Assembly (NCBI GenBank): GCA_020627605.1
Contig: JAHDGO010000043.1
Span: forward strand, 1-10,138
Direction: 5' to 3'
From: Yoonia sp.
Lineage (GTDB): Bacteria > Pseudomonadota > Alphaproteobacteria > Rhodobacterales > Rhodobacteraceae
DNA: 10,138 nt
The translations under genes and the position numbers were made by a program. Positions 1 to 7,125 of the stretch are shown piece after piece; position 1 is the stretch's first letter, and every line of letters starts with the position of its first letter. Under the pieces are notes generated by a model. It saw only the letters and a program-made list of their open reading frames with translations, had not been told where the DNA came from and did not search any database.

Positions 1-37
1 GTTGTGCTCCCGCCCCGAACCGGGTTCTTTATCGCCC

Positions 38-961
38 ATGACAACAGCTCTCATTACCCATGACGCGGGCTATGCCCATGTGACGCCACCAGGCCATCCT
101 GAACAGGTGGCCCGCCTTGATGCCGTGCTCGGCGCGCTGAAATCCCTTGATCTGAAACAGATCACCGCCCCGCTTGCGGCGGAGGATGACATTCTGCGCG
201 CCCACCCCAAGGCCCATGTCGATGCCATCCGGTCTGCCGCTCCGGATCAGGGCTGGCGGTCGCTGGATGCTGATACCCATATGTCTGTCGGCACGCTGGA
301 GGCCGCCTTTCGCGCCGCAGGCGGTGCGGTGCGGGCGGTTGATCTGGTCATCGGGGGGGAGGCCGCCAATGCCTTTGTCGCGATGCGCCCACCCGGCCAC
401 CATGCAGAGCGCGAGACGGCAATGGGGTTCTGCTTTTTCGGCAATGTGGCGATTGCGGCCAAACACGCGCTGGATCATCACGGGCTGGACCGCGTCGCGA
501 TTGTGGACTTCGACGTCCATCACGGCAATGGCACGCAGGATCTGGTGGAGGACGACGCCCGCATCCTGTTTTGTTCGACCCATCAGTCGCCGCTTTACCC
601 CGGCACAGGGGCCGCGCATGAGACCGGAGTGGGCAATGTGCTGAACGTGCCATTGCCCGGTGGCACCGGCTCTGCCGCGTTTCGCGATGTGATGGAAAAA
701 GTTGTGTTTCCGCGCGTTGATGCCTTCGCGCCGCAACTTCTGCTTATTTCCGCCGGATTCGATGCACATATCTCTGATCCGTTAGCTGGTATGAATTTGG
801 TGACCGAAGATTTCGGGTGGGTAACCGGGCGTTTGTGTGATCTTGCGCACCGTCATTGTGACGGCAAGATCGTATCAGCGCTGGAAGGTGGATATGATTT
901 AGAGGCCTTGGGCGCATCTGCCGCTGCCCATGTCGCCGTTTTAGAGGAGCGCGGGCGATGA
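38..961 (+). CDS. Histone deacetylase family protein (class II HDAC / acetylpolyamine amidohydrolase-like)
   Basis: A 307-aa zinc-dependent deacetylase of the arginase/HDAC fold. Visible family motifs are RPPGHH at residues 117-122 (catalytic His pair 121/122), VDFDVHHGNG at 156-165 (zinc ligands Asp159 and His161), SAGFDAH at 238-244 (third zinc ligand Asp242) and EGGYD at 283-287 with the transition-state Tyr286. All catalytic residues are present and the length is normal for bacterial members. Known relatives remove acetyl groups from protein lysines, polyamines or related amides; the substrate here cannot be told from sequence. I chose the ATG at 38 because the protein becomes family-like immediately (MTTALITHDAGY); a TTG at 2 in the same frame would add 12 unlikely residues. 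No clear Shine-Dalgarno precedes it. The stop overlaps the xseB start (ATGA), so the gene is probably translationally coupled to the xseB-ispA-dxs operon. Confidence 0.93.
   Translation: MTTALITHDAGYAHVTPPGHPEQVARLDAVLGALKSLDLKQITAPLAAEDDILRAHPKAHVDAIRSAAPDQGWRSLDADTHMSVGTLEAAFRAAGGAVRAVDLVIGGEAANAFVAMRPPGHHAERETAMGFCFFGNVAIAAKHALDHHGLDRVAIVDFDVHHGNGTQDLVEDDARILFCSTHQSPLYPGTGAAHETGVGNVLNVPLPGGTGSAAFRDVMEKVVFPRVDAFAPQLLLISAGFDAHISDPLAGMNLVTEDFGWVTGRLCDLAHRHCDGKIVSALEGGYDLEALGASAAAHVAVLEERGR
943..949 (+). promoter_or_regulatory. Ribosome binding site of xseB
   Basis: AGAGGAG lies inside the 3' end of the deacetylase gene, 8 bases before the xseB ATG. It supports the ATG at 958 and independent ribosome loading in addition to ATGA coupling. 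Confidence 0.6.
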
Positions 962-1191
962 GTGACGTCAGCAAGATGAGCTTTGAAGAAGCCATCAAGG
1001 AATTGGAGGCCGTCGTCGGCCAGTTGGAGCGTGGCGATGTCGCGCTGGATGACAGTATCGCCCTGTACGAACGTGGTGCCGCGTTGAAGGCCCGCTGCGA
1101 AGCCAAGTTGAAAGAGGCAGAAGAGAAAGTGGCCAAGATCACTCTTGGCGAAAACGGAACAGCTGCAGGGACGGCCCCACTCGATGACTGA
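958..1191 (+). CDS. xseB: Exodeoxyribonuclease VII small subunit
   Basis: A 77-aa protein with the XseB signature: SFEEAIKELEAVVGQLERGD at residues 8-27, followed by the SIALYERG segment and a long charged helix (KARCEAKLKEAEEKV). The length is typical of the family. In the known enzyme several small subunits bind the XseA catalytic subunit to form cytoplasmic exonuclease VII, which degrades single-stranded DNA in both directions to oligonucleotides. xseA is not in this window. The gene overlaps the deacetylase stop by 4 bases and the next gene, ispA, by 8 bases. The order xseB-ispA-dxs is common in proteobacteria and supports the assignment. The last 12 or so residues (after TLGENG) are low in complexity and not distinctive. 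Confidence 0.95.
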   Translation: MSDVSKMSFEEAIKELEAVVGQLERGDVALDDSIALYERGAALKARCEAKLKEAEEKVAKITLGENGTAAGTAPLDD

Positions 1192-2092
1192 TCAATCACA
1201 TACCATCCGGATTTCCGCCCTTGAACGCCAGCCGCTTGAACCGGCCCTTGCACAGGCTGCCAAGGTGGCACAGGCCCGGATCGGGTTTGCACTGACCGGC
1301 ATGTCGGGCGATGTGCCAGAGGCGATGCTGCATGCGGTGTCTGGCGGTAAGGCGATGCGTGCCTTTCTGGCGCTGGAAACCGCCCGCCTGCATGGCATCA
1401 ACCCCGTCGCCGCCGCAGGTGCCGCCGCCGCCATTGAATGTATTCACGCCTATTCGCTGGTTCATGATGATCTGCCTTGCATGGATGATGACGATCTGCG
1501 CCGGGGTCAGCCGACCGTGCACAAAAAGTGGGACGAGGCGACCGCCGTGCTGGCCGGTGACGGTTTGCAGGCCCTGGCCTTTGAACTGCTCATGCAGGCC
1601 GAGTGTCAGCCGCGCGCCAAGCTGAACCTGACCATGTCCCTGTCTCATGCCGCCGGTGCCCGTGGCATGGTGGGCGGTCAGGCCGCCGACATTGCCGCCG
1701 AAAAAGCGGCCCTGCCGCTTGATCTGGAAGATATCGAGGCGCTGCAGGCCAGCAAGACCGGCGCGCTGATCGAATGGTCCGCCCTTGTCGGCCCAAGACT
1801 GGCCGAGGCGGAGCGTGAGCCGCTGTCCATCTATGGGACACGCCTTGGGCTGGCCTTTCAGATTGCTGATGATCTGCTGGATCACAGCGGTGATGCGACC
1901 GTGGTCGGCAAGGCCGTTGGCAAGGATGCCGCGGCGGGCAAGGCCACATTTGTATCACTGATGGGTGCCGATGGGGCAAAAAGCCGCGCAAATGATCTGG
2001 TGGAAGAGGCCTGTGATGCGCTATCTCCTTACGGCGACGACGCTGAGACGTTGAAAGAAGCCGCGCGCTATGTGATCGAGCGCGCCCACTAA
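1184..2092 (+). CDS. ispA: Polyprenyl synthetase, farnesyl/geranylgeranyl diphosphate synthase
   Basis: A 302-aa trans-prenyltransferase that condenses dimethylallyl diphosphate with isopentenyl diphosphate units. The first aspartate-rich motif is DDLPCMDDDD at residues 95-104, followed by LRRGQPTVH; the second, DDLLD, is at 229-233. A GGKAMR segment near residue 50 and KTGALI near 190 also match the family. The two residues inserted inside the first motif (DDxxxxD) are typical of bacterial farnesyl/geranylgeranyl synthases. Product chain length cannot be fixed by eye. I used the ATG at 1184, which overlaps the end of xseB by 8 bases; an upstream in-frame start at 1145 would add 13 residues buried in xseB. 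The Shine-Dalgarno is weak (AGGGA at 1167-1171), so coupling to xseB is likely. dxs follows after 12 bases and supplies the C5 precursor pathway. Confidence 0.93.
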   Translation: MTDQSHTIRISALERQPLEPALAQAAKVAQARIGFALTGMSGDVPEAMLHAVSGGKAMRAFLALETARLHGINPVAAAGAAAAIECIHAYSLVHDDLPCMDDDDLRRGQPTVHKKWDEATAVLAGDGLQALAFELLMQAECQPRAKLNLTMSLSHAAGARGMVGGQAADIAAEKAALPLDLEDIEALQASKTGALIEWSALVGPRLAEAEREPLSIYGTRLGLAFQIADDLLDHSGDATVVGKAVGKDAAAGKATFVSLMGADGAKSRANDLVEEACDALSPYGDDAETLKEAARYVIERAH

Positions 2093-2098
2093 AGAAGG
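2093..2098 (+). promoter_or_regulatory. Ribosome binding site of dxs
   Basis: AGAAGG starts directly after the ispA stop codon and lies 6 bases before the dxs ATG. It fixes the dxs start at 2105. Confidence 0.6.
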
Positions 2099-2104
2099 CG
2101 CGCC

Positions 2105-4018
2105 ATGTCTGATCTGCCGCACACCCCGATCCTGGATCGTGTCAAAACGCCTGCGGATATGAAGGGGCTGACGGATCAGGAGCTGCGCACGCTGGCGGAT
2201 GAACTGCGCGCCGAGACAATCTCTGCCGTTTCTGTCACCGGCGGGCATCTGGGTGCTGGCCTTGGTGTCGTGGAAATGACCGTTGCCTTGCATGCCGTCT
2301 TTGATGCGCCCAAGGACAAGATCATCTGGGATGTCAGCCACCAGTGCTATCCGCATAAGATCCTGACCGGGCGGCGTGACCGCATCCGCACCCTGCGTGC
2401 TGAGGGCGGGTTGTCGGGTTTCACCAAACGCAGCGAAAGCCCCTATGATCCGTTTGGGGCCGCGCATTCCAGCACCTCGATCTCTGCAGCACTTGGCTTT
2501 GCCGTGGCCCGCGATCTGGGTGGCGAAGGTGGTGATGCGATTGCGATCATCGGCGACGGGTCGATGTCTGCCGGCATGGCCTATGAGGCGATGAACAACG
2601 CCGGCCATCTGGGCAAGCGTCTGATCGTGATCCTGAACGATAACGAGATGTCCATCGCCCCGCCAACCGGTGCCATGTCATCCTATCTGTCGCGCCTTTA
2701 CGCAGGAGAGCCGTTTCAGGAATTCAAGGCCGCCGCCAAGGGGGCTGTCTCACTGTTGCCAGAACCGTTTCGCGAAGGGGCCAAGCGCGCCAAGGATATG
2801 CTCAAGCATATGACCGTTGGCGGGACGCTGTTTGAAGAGTTGGGCTTTTCCTACCTCGGTCCGATTGACGGCCATGACATGGAGCAGTTGCTGTCTGTTC
2901 TGCGCACCGTCAAGGACCGCGCCGATGGTCCGATCCTGATCCATGCGATCACCAAGAAGGGCAAGGGCTTTGCCCCGGCAGAGGCCGCGCGCGACAAGGG
3001 CCATGCCACGGCCAAGTTTGACGTTGTCACTGGTGAACAGAAGAAAGCCCCCAGCAACGCCCCCAGCTATACATCAGTCTTTGCTGAAAGCCTGCTGAAA
3101 CATGCCGCCGATGACCCGCGCATCTGTGCTGTGACAGCCGCCATGCCGGATGGCACGGGCCTGTCGACGTTTATGGCGCGTTATGCGAGCCGCTGTTTTG
3201 ATGTGGGTATTGCCGAACAGCATGCCGTCACCTTCAGCGCCGGTCTGGCAGCGGGCGGGATGCGTCCGTTCTGCGCGCTCTATTCGACCTTCCTGCAGCG
3301 TGGCTATGATCAGGTGGTCCATGACGTGGCCATCCAGGGTCTGCCGGTGCGCTTTGCTATTGACCGGGCCGGGCTGGTGGGGGCCGATGGGGCCACCCAT
3401 GCGGGGTCTTTTGACGTGGCCTATCTCGCCAACCTGCCGGGGTTTGTTGTGATGGCTGCCGCCGATGAGGCGGAACTGGTCCGCATGGTTGCCACAGCCG
3501 CCGCCCATGACGATGGCCCCATCGCATTCCGGTTTCCGCGTGGCGAAGGCGTCGGTGTCGAGATGCCCGAAAACCCCGAGGTGCTGGAGATCGGCAAAGG
3601 CCGCATGATCCGCGAGGGCAAAGAGGTCGCGATCCTGTCCTTCGGCACCCGCCTGCAAGAGGTGACCAAAGCCTGCGAGGCGCTGGAGGCCAAAGGCATC
3701 ACGCCGACCGTGGCAGACGCGCGCTTTGCCAAGCCGCTGGACCGCGACCTGATCCTGCAACTGGCGCACAGCCACGACGCCCTGATCACGGTGGAAGAGG
3801 GGGCGGTGGGTGGTTTTGGCTCTCATGTGGCGCAGCTTTTGGCGGATGAAGGCGTGTTCGATCACGGGCTGAAGTTCCGGTCGATGGTGCTGCCGGATAT
3901 CTTTATCAATCAGGCCAGCCCGAAGGCGATGTATGACGTCGCCGCAATGAACGCCGAACATATCGCGGCGAAGGTGCTGGACGTACTGGGTGTGGCGACG
4001 CTGGAAAAGCGGGCCTGA
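2105..4018 (+). CDS. dxs: 1-deoxy-D-xylulose-5-phosphate synthase
   Basis: A 637-aa thiamine-diphosphate enzyme of normal full length. It condenses pyruvate and glyceraldehyde 3-phosphate to DXP, the first and usually flux-setting step of the MEP isoprenoid pathway, which also feeds thiamine and pyridoxal synthesis. Visible features are HLGAGLG at residues 48-54 (His48), the ThDP/Mg motif beginning GDGSMSAG at 150 and ending with the Asn pair at 164-165, the general-base Glu371 in GIAEQHAV, and [13 protein letters not shown] at 420-432. The order is N-terminal ThDP domain, pyrimidine-binding transketolase domain from about 320, and C-terminal domain from about 495. It is the last gene of the deacetylase-xseB-ispA-dxs cluster. 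Encoding DXP synthase beside a prenyl diphosphate synthase places the entry step and the chain-elongation step of isoprenoid synthesis in one transcript. Confidence 0.98.
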   Translation: MSDLPHTPILDRVKTPADMKGLTDQELRTLADELRAETISAVSVTGGHLGAGLGVVEMTVALHAVFDAPKDKIIWDVSHQCYPHKILTGRRDRIRTLRAEGGLSGFTKRSESPYDPFGAAHSSTSISAALGFAVARDLGGEGGDAIAIIGDGSMSAGMAYEAMNNAGHLGKRLIVILNDNEMSIAPPTGAMSSYLSRLYAGEPFQEFKAAAKGAVSLLPEPFREGAKRAKDMLKHMTVGGTLFEELGFSYLGPIDGHDMEQLLSVLRTVKDRADGPILIHAITKKGKGFAPAEAARDKGHATAKFDVVTGEQKKAPSNAPSYTSVFAESLLKHAADDPRICAVTAAMPDGTGLSTFMARYASRCFDVGIAEQHAVTFSAGLAAGGMRPFCALYSTFLQRGYDQVVHDVAIQGLPVRFAIDRAGLVGADGATHAGSFDVAYLANLPGFVVMAAADEAELVRMVATAAAHDDGPIAFRFPRGEGVGVEMPENPEVLEIGKGRMIREGKEVAILSFGTRLQEVTKACEALEAKGITPTVADARFAKPLDRDLILQLAHSHDALITVEEGAVGGFGSHVAQLLADEGVFDHGLKFRSMVLPDIFINQASPKAMYDVAAMNAEHIAAKVLDVLGVATLEKRA

Positions 4019-4054
4019 CAGGCTGACCCGCGGGTTCGCATTCCCAAGACCATT

Positions 4055-4087
4055 GCCAGAATCCATATGTTCCCTTAATGTTCTGGC
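4055..4087. repeat. Inverted repeat upstream of the PNPOx-like gene
   Basis: The perfect 7-base arms GCCAGAA (4055-4061) and TTCTGGC (4081-4087) are separated by 19 bases. They lie in the 90-bp gap after dxs and end 8 bases before the G-run that probably serves as ribosome binding site of the next gene. They could be an operator, an RNA hairpin close to the start, or chance. No U-tract follows, so it is not a typical intrinsic terminator. Confidence 0.4.
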
Positions 4088-4108
4088 TGATGCATGGGGG
4101 GATTGGTC

Positions 4109-4660
4109 ATGGCCCTTGGGGTGAAGCTGAACGGACGTTTGCGTCAATTTATCGAACGGCAGAAAGTCTTCTTCGTTGCGACCGCAGCAGAAACAGGACG
4201 CGTCAACCTGTCCCCCAAGGGAGCTGATACCCTGCGCGTCCTGGACAACGGCCATATCCGTTGGCTCAATCTTTCCGGGAGCGGCAATGAAACTGCCGGG
4301 CATATCAGACGGCAAAACCGGATCACGCTGATGTTCTGCGCTTTTGAGGGTGATGCCCTGATCCTGCGCGTCTATGGGACAGCCACGGTCATGCATCCGC
4401 ATGATGCCGGATGGGAAGAGGCGAACGCAGACTTTCCAAAGCTTGCGGGCAGTCGTCAGATCTTCGACGTGTCCATTGACGCCGTGCAGACGTCCTGCGG
4501 GACAGGTGTGCCTTTCATGTCTTTTGAAAAAGACCGGGCCGAACTGGAGCTGGTGCCATATTACGCGCAATTGGGACCAGACGGCGTTGAAGACTATTGG
4601 CGCAAGAAGAATGTCGAAACGATTGACGGGTTTGACACGGGGCTTTTTGGCGAAGACTGA
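4109..4660 (+). CDS. Pyridoxamine 5'-phosphate oxidase family (FMN-binding split barrel) protein
   Basis: A 183-aa protein of the putative PNPOx family. The N-terminal half shows the split-barrel pattern: FIERQKVFFVATA (residues 14-26), then VNLSPKG (32-38), a W-x-N-x-SGSGNETAGHI stretch (52-66) and RITLMFCAF (71-79). Relatives bind FMN, F420 or heme and act as flavin reductases/oxidases; many, like this one, have no assigned substrate. It is not the biosynthetic PdxH, which differs in length and in its C-terminal substrate-binding motif. I chose the ATG at 4109 because the run GGGGGG at 4096-4101 sits 7 bases before it. An in-frame ATG at 4094 would add five residues and is also possible. 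It stands apart from the dxs operon by about 90 bp and runs toward the sodium-channel gene, whose stop is only 19 bases beyond. Confidence 0.85.
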   Translation: MALGVKLNGRLRQFIERQKVFFVATAAETGRVNLSPKGADTLRVLDNGHIRWLNLSGSGNETAGHIRRQNRITLMFCAFEGDALILRVYGTATVMHPHDAGWEEANADFPKLAGSRQIFDVSIDAVQTSCGTGVPFMSFEKDRAELELVPYYAQLGPDGVEDYWRKKNVETIDGFDTGLFGED

Positions 4661-4666
4661 TCAGTC
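4655..4666. repeat. 12-bp perfect palindrome spanning the stop of the PNPOx-like gene
   Basis: GACTGATCAGTC is its own reverse complement and contains the TGA stop codon. It sits at the junction of two convergent genes. With no loop it would make only a very short hairpin, so a terminator role is doubtful. Confidence 0.3.
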
Positions 4667-4679
4667 AGTTGCGCCCTGC

Positions 4680-5453
4680 TCATCCCTTCCCATCCAGTCG
4701 CTTTTCAATCGCGTCCAGCTTGGCCATCACCTCGTCGCGGTAGGCGTCGGTGGCGGCGTTCCCTTCTTCTGCGTGGGCGTCCTGCATCGAGTTCACGATC
4801 AGGCCGACCAGCAGGTTCACCACGGCAAATGTGGTCACCATGATGAAGGGTACAAAGAATGCCCAGGCGTAGGGGTAGATTTCCATGACCGGACGCACGA
4901 TGCCCATCGACCAGCTTTCCAGTGTCATGATCTGGAACAGCGAATAACCCGACCGCCCCAAGGTGCCGAACCATTCAGGAAAGGCGTCGCCGAACAGCTT
5001 GGTCGCCATGACGGCGGCGATGTAGAACACAATCCCCATCAGCAAGAACACCGACCCCATGCCGGGCAGGGCTGTCACGAACCCCTCGACCACCCGACGC
5101 AGTGACGGCACGACAGAGATCACCCGCAGAACCCGCAGGATGCGCAAGGCCCTCAGGACTGACAAACCACCGTTTCCGGGCACCAGAGAGATGCCGACGA
5201 TCACGAAATCAAAGATATTCCAGCCGTTGCGGAAGAACGCGCCGCGCTGGGCAAAGAGCTTTGCCGCAAGCTCTATCACAAAGATCGCCAGACACAGCTG
5301 ATCCAGCATGGTGATCAGCCCACCAGCCTGCGCCATGATGCTGTCTGATGTTTCCATCCCCAGAATGATCGCATTGAAGATGATCACGCCGACAATGAAA
5401 TTCTGCACCCAGCGCTGGGCAAGCAGATCGGCGGTTTTCTGGCGAAGGGTCAT
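4680..5453 (-). CDS. Voltage-gated sodium channel, NaChBac/NavAb family (ion transporter)
   Basis: A 257-aa inner-membrane protein with the six-segment plan of bacterial homotetrameric Na+ channels: S1 about 16-35, S2 about 49-67, S3 about 78-92, S4 about 97-115, S5 about 128-155, pore, and S6 about 195-222. S4 carries arginines at every third position (R101, R104, R107, R110), the voltage-sensor pattern. The pore motif TLESWSM at 177-183, followed by GIVRPVM, is the Na+-selectivity filter known from NavAb, with Glu179 as its acidic ring. WFGTLG before the pore and YPYAW after it also match NavAb as I remember it. The last 20 or so residues form a short charged helix, like the C-terminal tetramerisation coiled coil of the family. 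The start ATG at 5453 gives a complete S1. It is divergent from the AIG1-like gene. Confidence 0.93.
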   Translation of the reverse strand: MTLRQKTADLLAQRWVQNFIVGVIIFNAIILGMETSDSIMAQAGGLITMLDQLCLAIFVIELAAKLFAQRGAFFRNGWNIFDFVIVGISLVPGNGGLSVLRALRILRVLRVISVVPSLRRVVEGFVTALPGMGSVFLLMGIVFYIAAVMATKLFGDAFPEWFGTLGRSGYSLFQIMTLESWSMGIVRPVMEIYPYAWAFFVPFIMVTTFAVVNLLVGLIVNSMQDAHAEEGNAATDAYRDEVMAKLDAIEKRLDGKG

Positions 5454-5587
5454 CTGGCGGGCCTTTGGTTATGCGCCTTTGATATGGGTTGTTTGCAACA
5501 GTTGGGCAAGGGAAACAGCGGACGTCAGGTAAGGCTGGACCGCGATTGCCGCCCATGTGCATCCTGACCGGCGAGGATGCGCAAAAC

Positions 5588-6244
5588 ATGACCATATCCC
5601 CCCGTCTGATCTTTCGCTGGACCGCCTTCCTTTTGGCGGCCGGTTATTGCGTCCGCATGCTGATTTTCGGTGGCTGGGATCATTTCGCCGGCCCGTTCCG
5701 CTATCTGACGGTCTGGGCGCTGTTTTGTTCATTCTGGGCCTTCAGCCGCATGATGGCGATCGAGGAAGAACGCTCAGAGCGGCGCTGGGACGGCTTTGTC
5801 TGCATGACGGCCGTCATCAACACGATGGTCGTGTTCCTTTATTGGCGGCTCTATTTTGCTGACCCGACCTCTGTCACCAGCGATGGTGAGCTGGGCGCTT
5901 GGCATCTGGAGCTTTACCTGCACGGGCTGGGTCCTGCGTTGCAGGTCATCGACAGCATTTTTATCCATCGCGCCTATCGCAGGCTGGGGGCCGCGCTCGT
6001 CTGGCTCTTGGGGGTGATCGGTGCCTATGTGCTATGGGCGGAACTGGTGCTGCAGCCGCTCAACACCTTTCCCGCGGGCAGCGTGACCAGCGGCTTGCCC
6101 TACCGGTTTCTCAACAGTCTGGAGTTGCCGGACCGCGCGGTGTTCTACGGCAGCAATCTGGCCGTGGGCGTGGTGATCCTGCTGATCTATGCGGCCATTG
6201 CCTGGGATGTCAGGCGCCGATCTCCTGCGCCAGCAACGCCTTAA
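5588..6244 (+). CDS. Pr6Pr / FAR-17a-AIG1-like integral membrane protein (putative lipid hydrolase)
   Basis: A 218-aa protein with about six hydrophobic segments and no signal peptide. Its pattern follows human AIG1/ADTRP (FAR-17a/AIG1 family): RYLTVWALF near residue 38 corresponds to KFLTFIDLV, the LYLHGLGP stretch near 110 to NHGMHTTVLP, YVLW near 150 to YILW, and RAVFYGS near 190 to RIIFFGS. The two catalytic residues known in AIG1 (Thr43, His134) correspond to Thr41 and His112 here. The animal enzymes hydrolyse fatty-acid esters of hydroxy fatty acids; the bacterial substrate is unknown, so hydrolase activity is inference. I chose ATG 5588 because GAGGA (5573-5577) precedes it by 10 bases and the first membrane segment follows at once. 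Starts at 5489 (TTG) or 5555 (ATG) would add a polar, non-conserved leader. The 3' end overlaps the convergent SDR gene by 35 bp. Confidence 0.75.
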   Translation: MTISPRLIFRWTAFLLAAGYCVRMLIFGGWDHFAGPFRYLTVWALFCSFWAFSRMMAIEEERSERRWDGFVCMTAVINTMVVFLYWRLYFADPTSVTSDGELGAWHLELYLHGLGPALQVIDSIFIHRAYRRLGAALVWLLGVIGAYVLWAELVLQPLNTFPAGSVTSGLPYRFLNSLELPDRAVFYGSNLAVGVVILLIYAAIAWDVRRRSPAPATP

Positions 6245-7070
6245 GGCCGGATTTGTAGTCGGGATAAATCAGTTCGACCCCCAGTTCATCCTTGATCCGG
6301 TCGTTCCGCACCTTCTTGCTTTCCGCGTAGAAACTGCGCGCCATGGGCGACATTTCTGCCGCGTCGAAATCGACGGCCTCCGGCACCGGGACACCCAGCA
6401 ATTCAGCGGCATAGGCGATCACGTCCTGTGGCGGGGCCGGATCATCGTCGCAGACGTTGTAGGCCGCACCGGGGTTGGGCTTTGCAATCGAGGCTGCCAG
6501 CACCCGCGCGATATCGGCGACATGGGTCCGGCTGAAGACCTGACCGGGTTTGATGATACGCCGGGCTGTACCCGCGCGGACTTTGGAGAACGGGCCGCGA
6601 CCGGGGCCATAGATGCCAGCCAGACGGAAGATGTGCAGCGGCAGACCGGGGATCGCGGCCCAAGCACGCTCTGCTTCGACACGGGCGATGCCGCGCTTGG
6701 TGGCAGGTGTCAGCGGTGCCGTCTCGTCGACCCAACCGCCCTGGTGGTCGCCGTAGACGCCCGTTGTCGACAGATAACCGACCCATGCGAACTGATCGGC
6801 GCGCTGTGCGATTTCACCCTGCAGTTCGGCCAGCACCGGGTCGCCAGCGTCATCAGGTGCCGCAGATATCAACAGATGGGTCGCCGCATTCAGCGCAGGG
6901 ATCATGTCCGCGCCGGGCCAGATGCGCGGCTCTACCCCTTCGTTCATCAGGCGCGTGGCCTTGTCCTCTGACCGTGTGGTGCCGATGATCCGCCAGTCGC
7001 GCGGCAACAGCAGCCGCGACAGGGCGCGGGCGCTATAGCCATGACCGAATGAAAGCAAAGTATGCGTCAT
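6210..7070 (-). CDS. SDR-type NAD(P)-dependent epimerase/dehydratase-like protein (YeeZ-like)
   Basis: A 286-aa Rossmann-fold protein of the extended/atypical short-chain dehydrogenase group. The N-terminal nucleotide-binding loop is FGHGYSA at residues 8-14, followed by a predicted second strand RIIGTTRS. YLSTTGVYGD at 99-108 is the active-site strand with Ser/Thr and Tyr106, and FRLAGIYGPGRGP at 148-160 matches epimerase-type SDRs. The usual YxxxK lysine is missing: four residues after Tyr106 is Gln. This resembles YeeZ-like proteins, whose function is unsettled. I chose the ATG at 7070, because the upstream start at 7127 would add 19 residues without Rossmann character and would run through the divergent gene's start. 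The gene faces a methyltransferase across 55 bp and overlaps the AIG1-like gene tail-to-tail. Confidence 0.87.
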   Translation of the reverse strand: MTHTLLSFGHGYSARALSRLLLPRDWRIIGTTRSEDKATRLMNEGVEPRIWPGADMIPALNAATHLLISAAPDDAGDPVLAELQGEIAQRADQFAWVGYLSTTGVYGDHQGGWVDETAPLTPATKRGIARVEAERAWAAIPGLPLHIFRLAGIYGPGRGPFSKVRAGTARRIIKPGQVFSRTHVADIARVLAASIAKPNPGAAYNVCDDDPAPPQDVIAYAAELLGVPVPEAVDFDAAEMSPMARSFYAESKKVRNDRIKDELGVELIYPDYKSGLKALLAQEIGA

Positions 7071-7125
7071 GACGCTGTCGTGCCTGACCGCTTCACAATA
7101 CGCAAGTCTGTGATAGCGTCGTGGC

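Noticed and set aside
17..27. Short inverted repeat GAACC-G-GGTTC followed by TTT, before the deacetylase gene
   Set aside because: It might end an upstream gene, but the stem is only 4-5 bp with almost no loop and the upstream sequence is not in the window.
29..769. Minus-strand open frame of 246 codons opposite the deacetylase gene
   Set aside because: The plus strand carries all catalytic motifs of a histone deacetylase; the minus reading has no recognisable domain.
1196..1885. Minus-strand open frame of 229 codons opposite ispA
   Set aside because: Shadow of a clear prenyl synthase gene; its Gln/Gly/His-rich translation has no family features.
4026..4035. Palindrome ACCCGCGGGT just after dxs, considered as a terminator
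   Set aside because: It has no loop and no T-run after it, so it does not look like an intrinsic terminator.
3074..4570. Long minus-strand open frame (498 codons) opposite dxs and the PNPOx-like gene
   Set aside because: It mirrors two confidently identified genes on the other strand; the translation is rich in His, Arg, Gln and Gly without family motifs, as expected for an antisense shadow in high-GC DNA.
5497..5508. GTTG-TTTG-CAAC short hairpin between the channel and AIG1-like genes (approximate position)
   Set aside because: A four-base stem is too short to support as an operator or a hairpin.
5489..5587. N-terminal extension of the AIG1-like protein from TTG 5489 or ATG 5555
   Set aside because: The added residues are polar and unlike the family, while ATG 5588 has a GAGGA site at good spacing and leads directly into the first membrane segment.
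6189..6971. Plus-strand open frame of 260 codons opposite the SDR gene
   Set aside because: The minus strand encodes a recognisable Rossmann-fold protein; the plus translation is Arg/Asp/Gly-rich without motifs.
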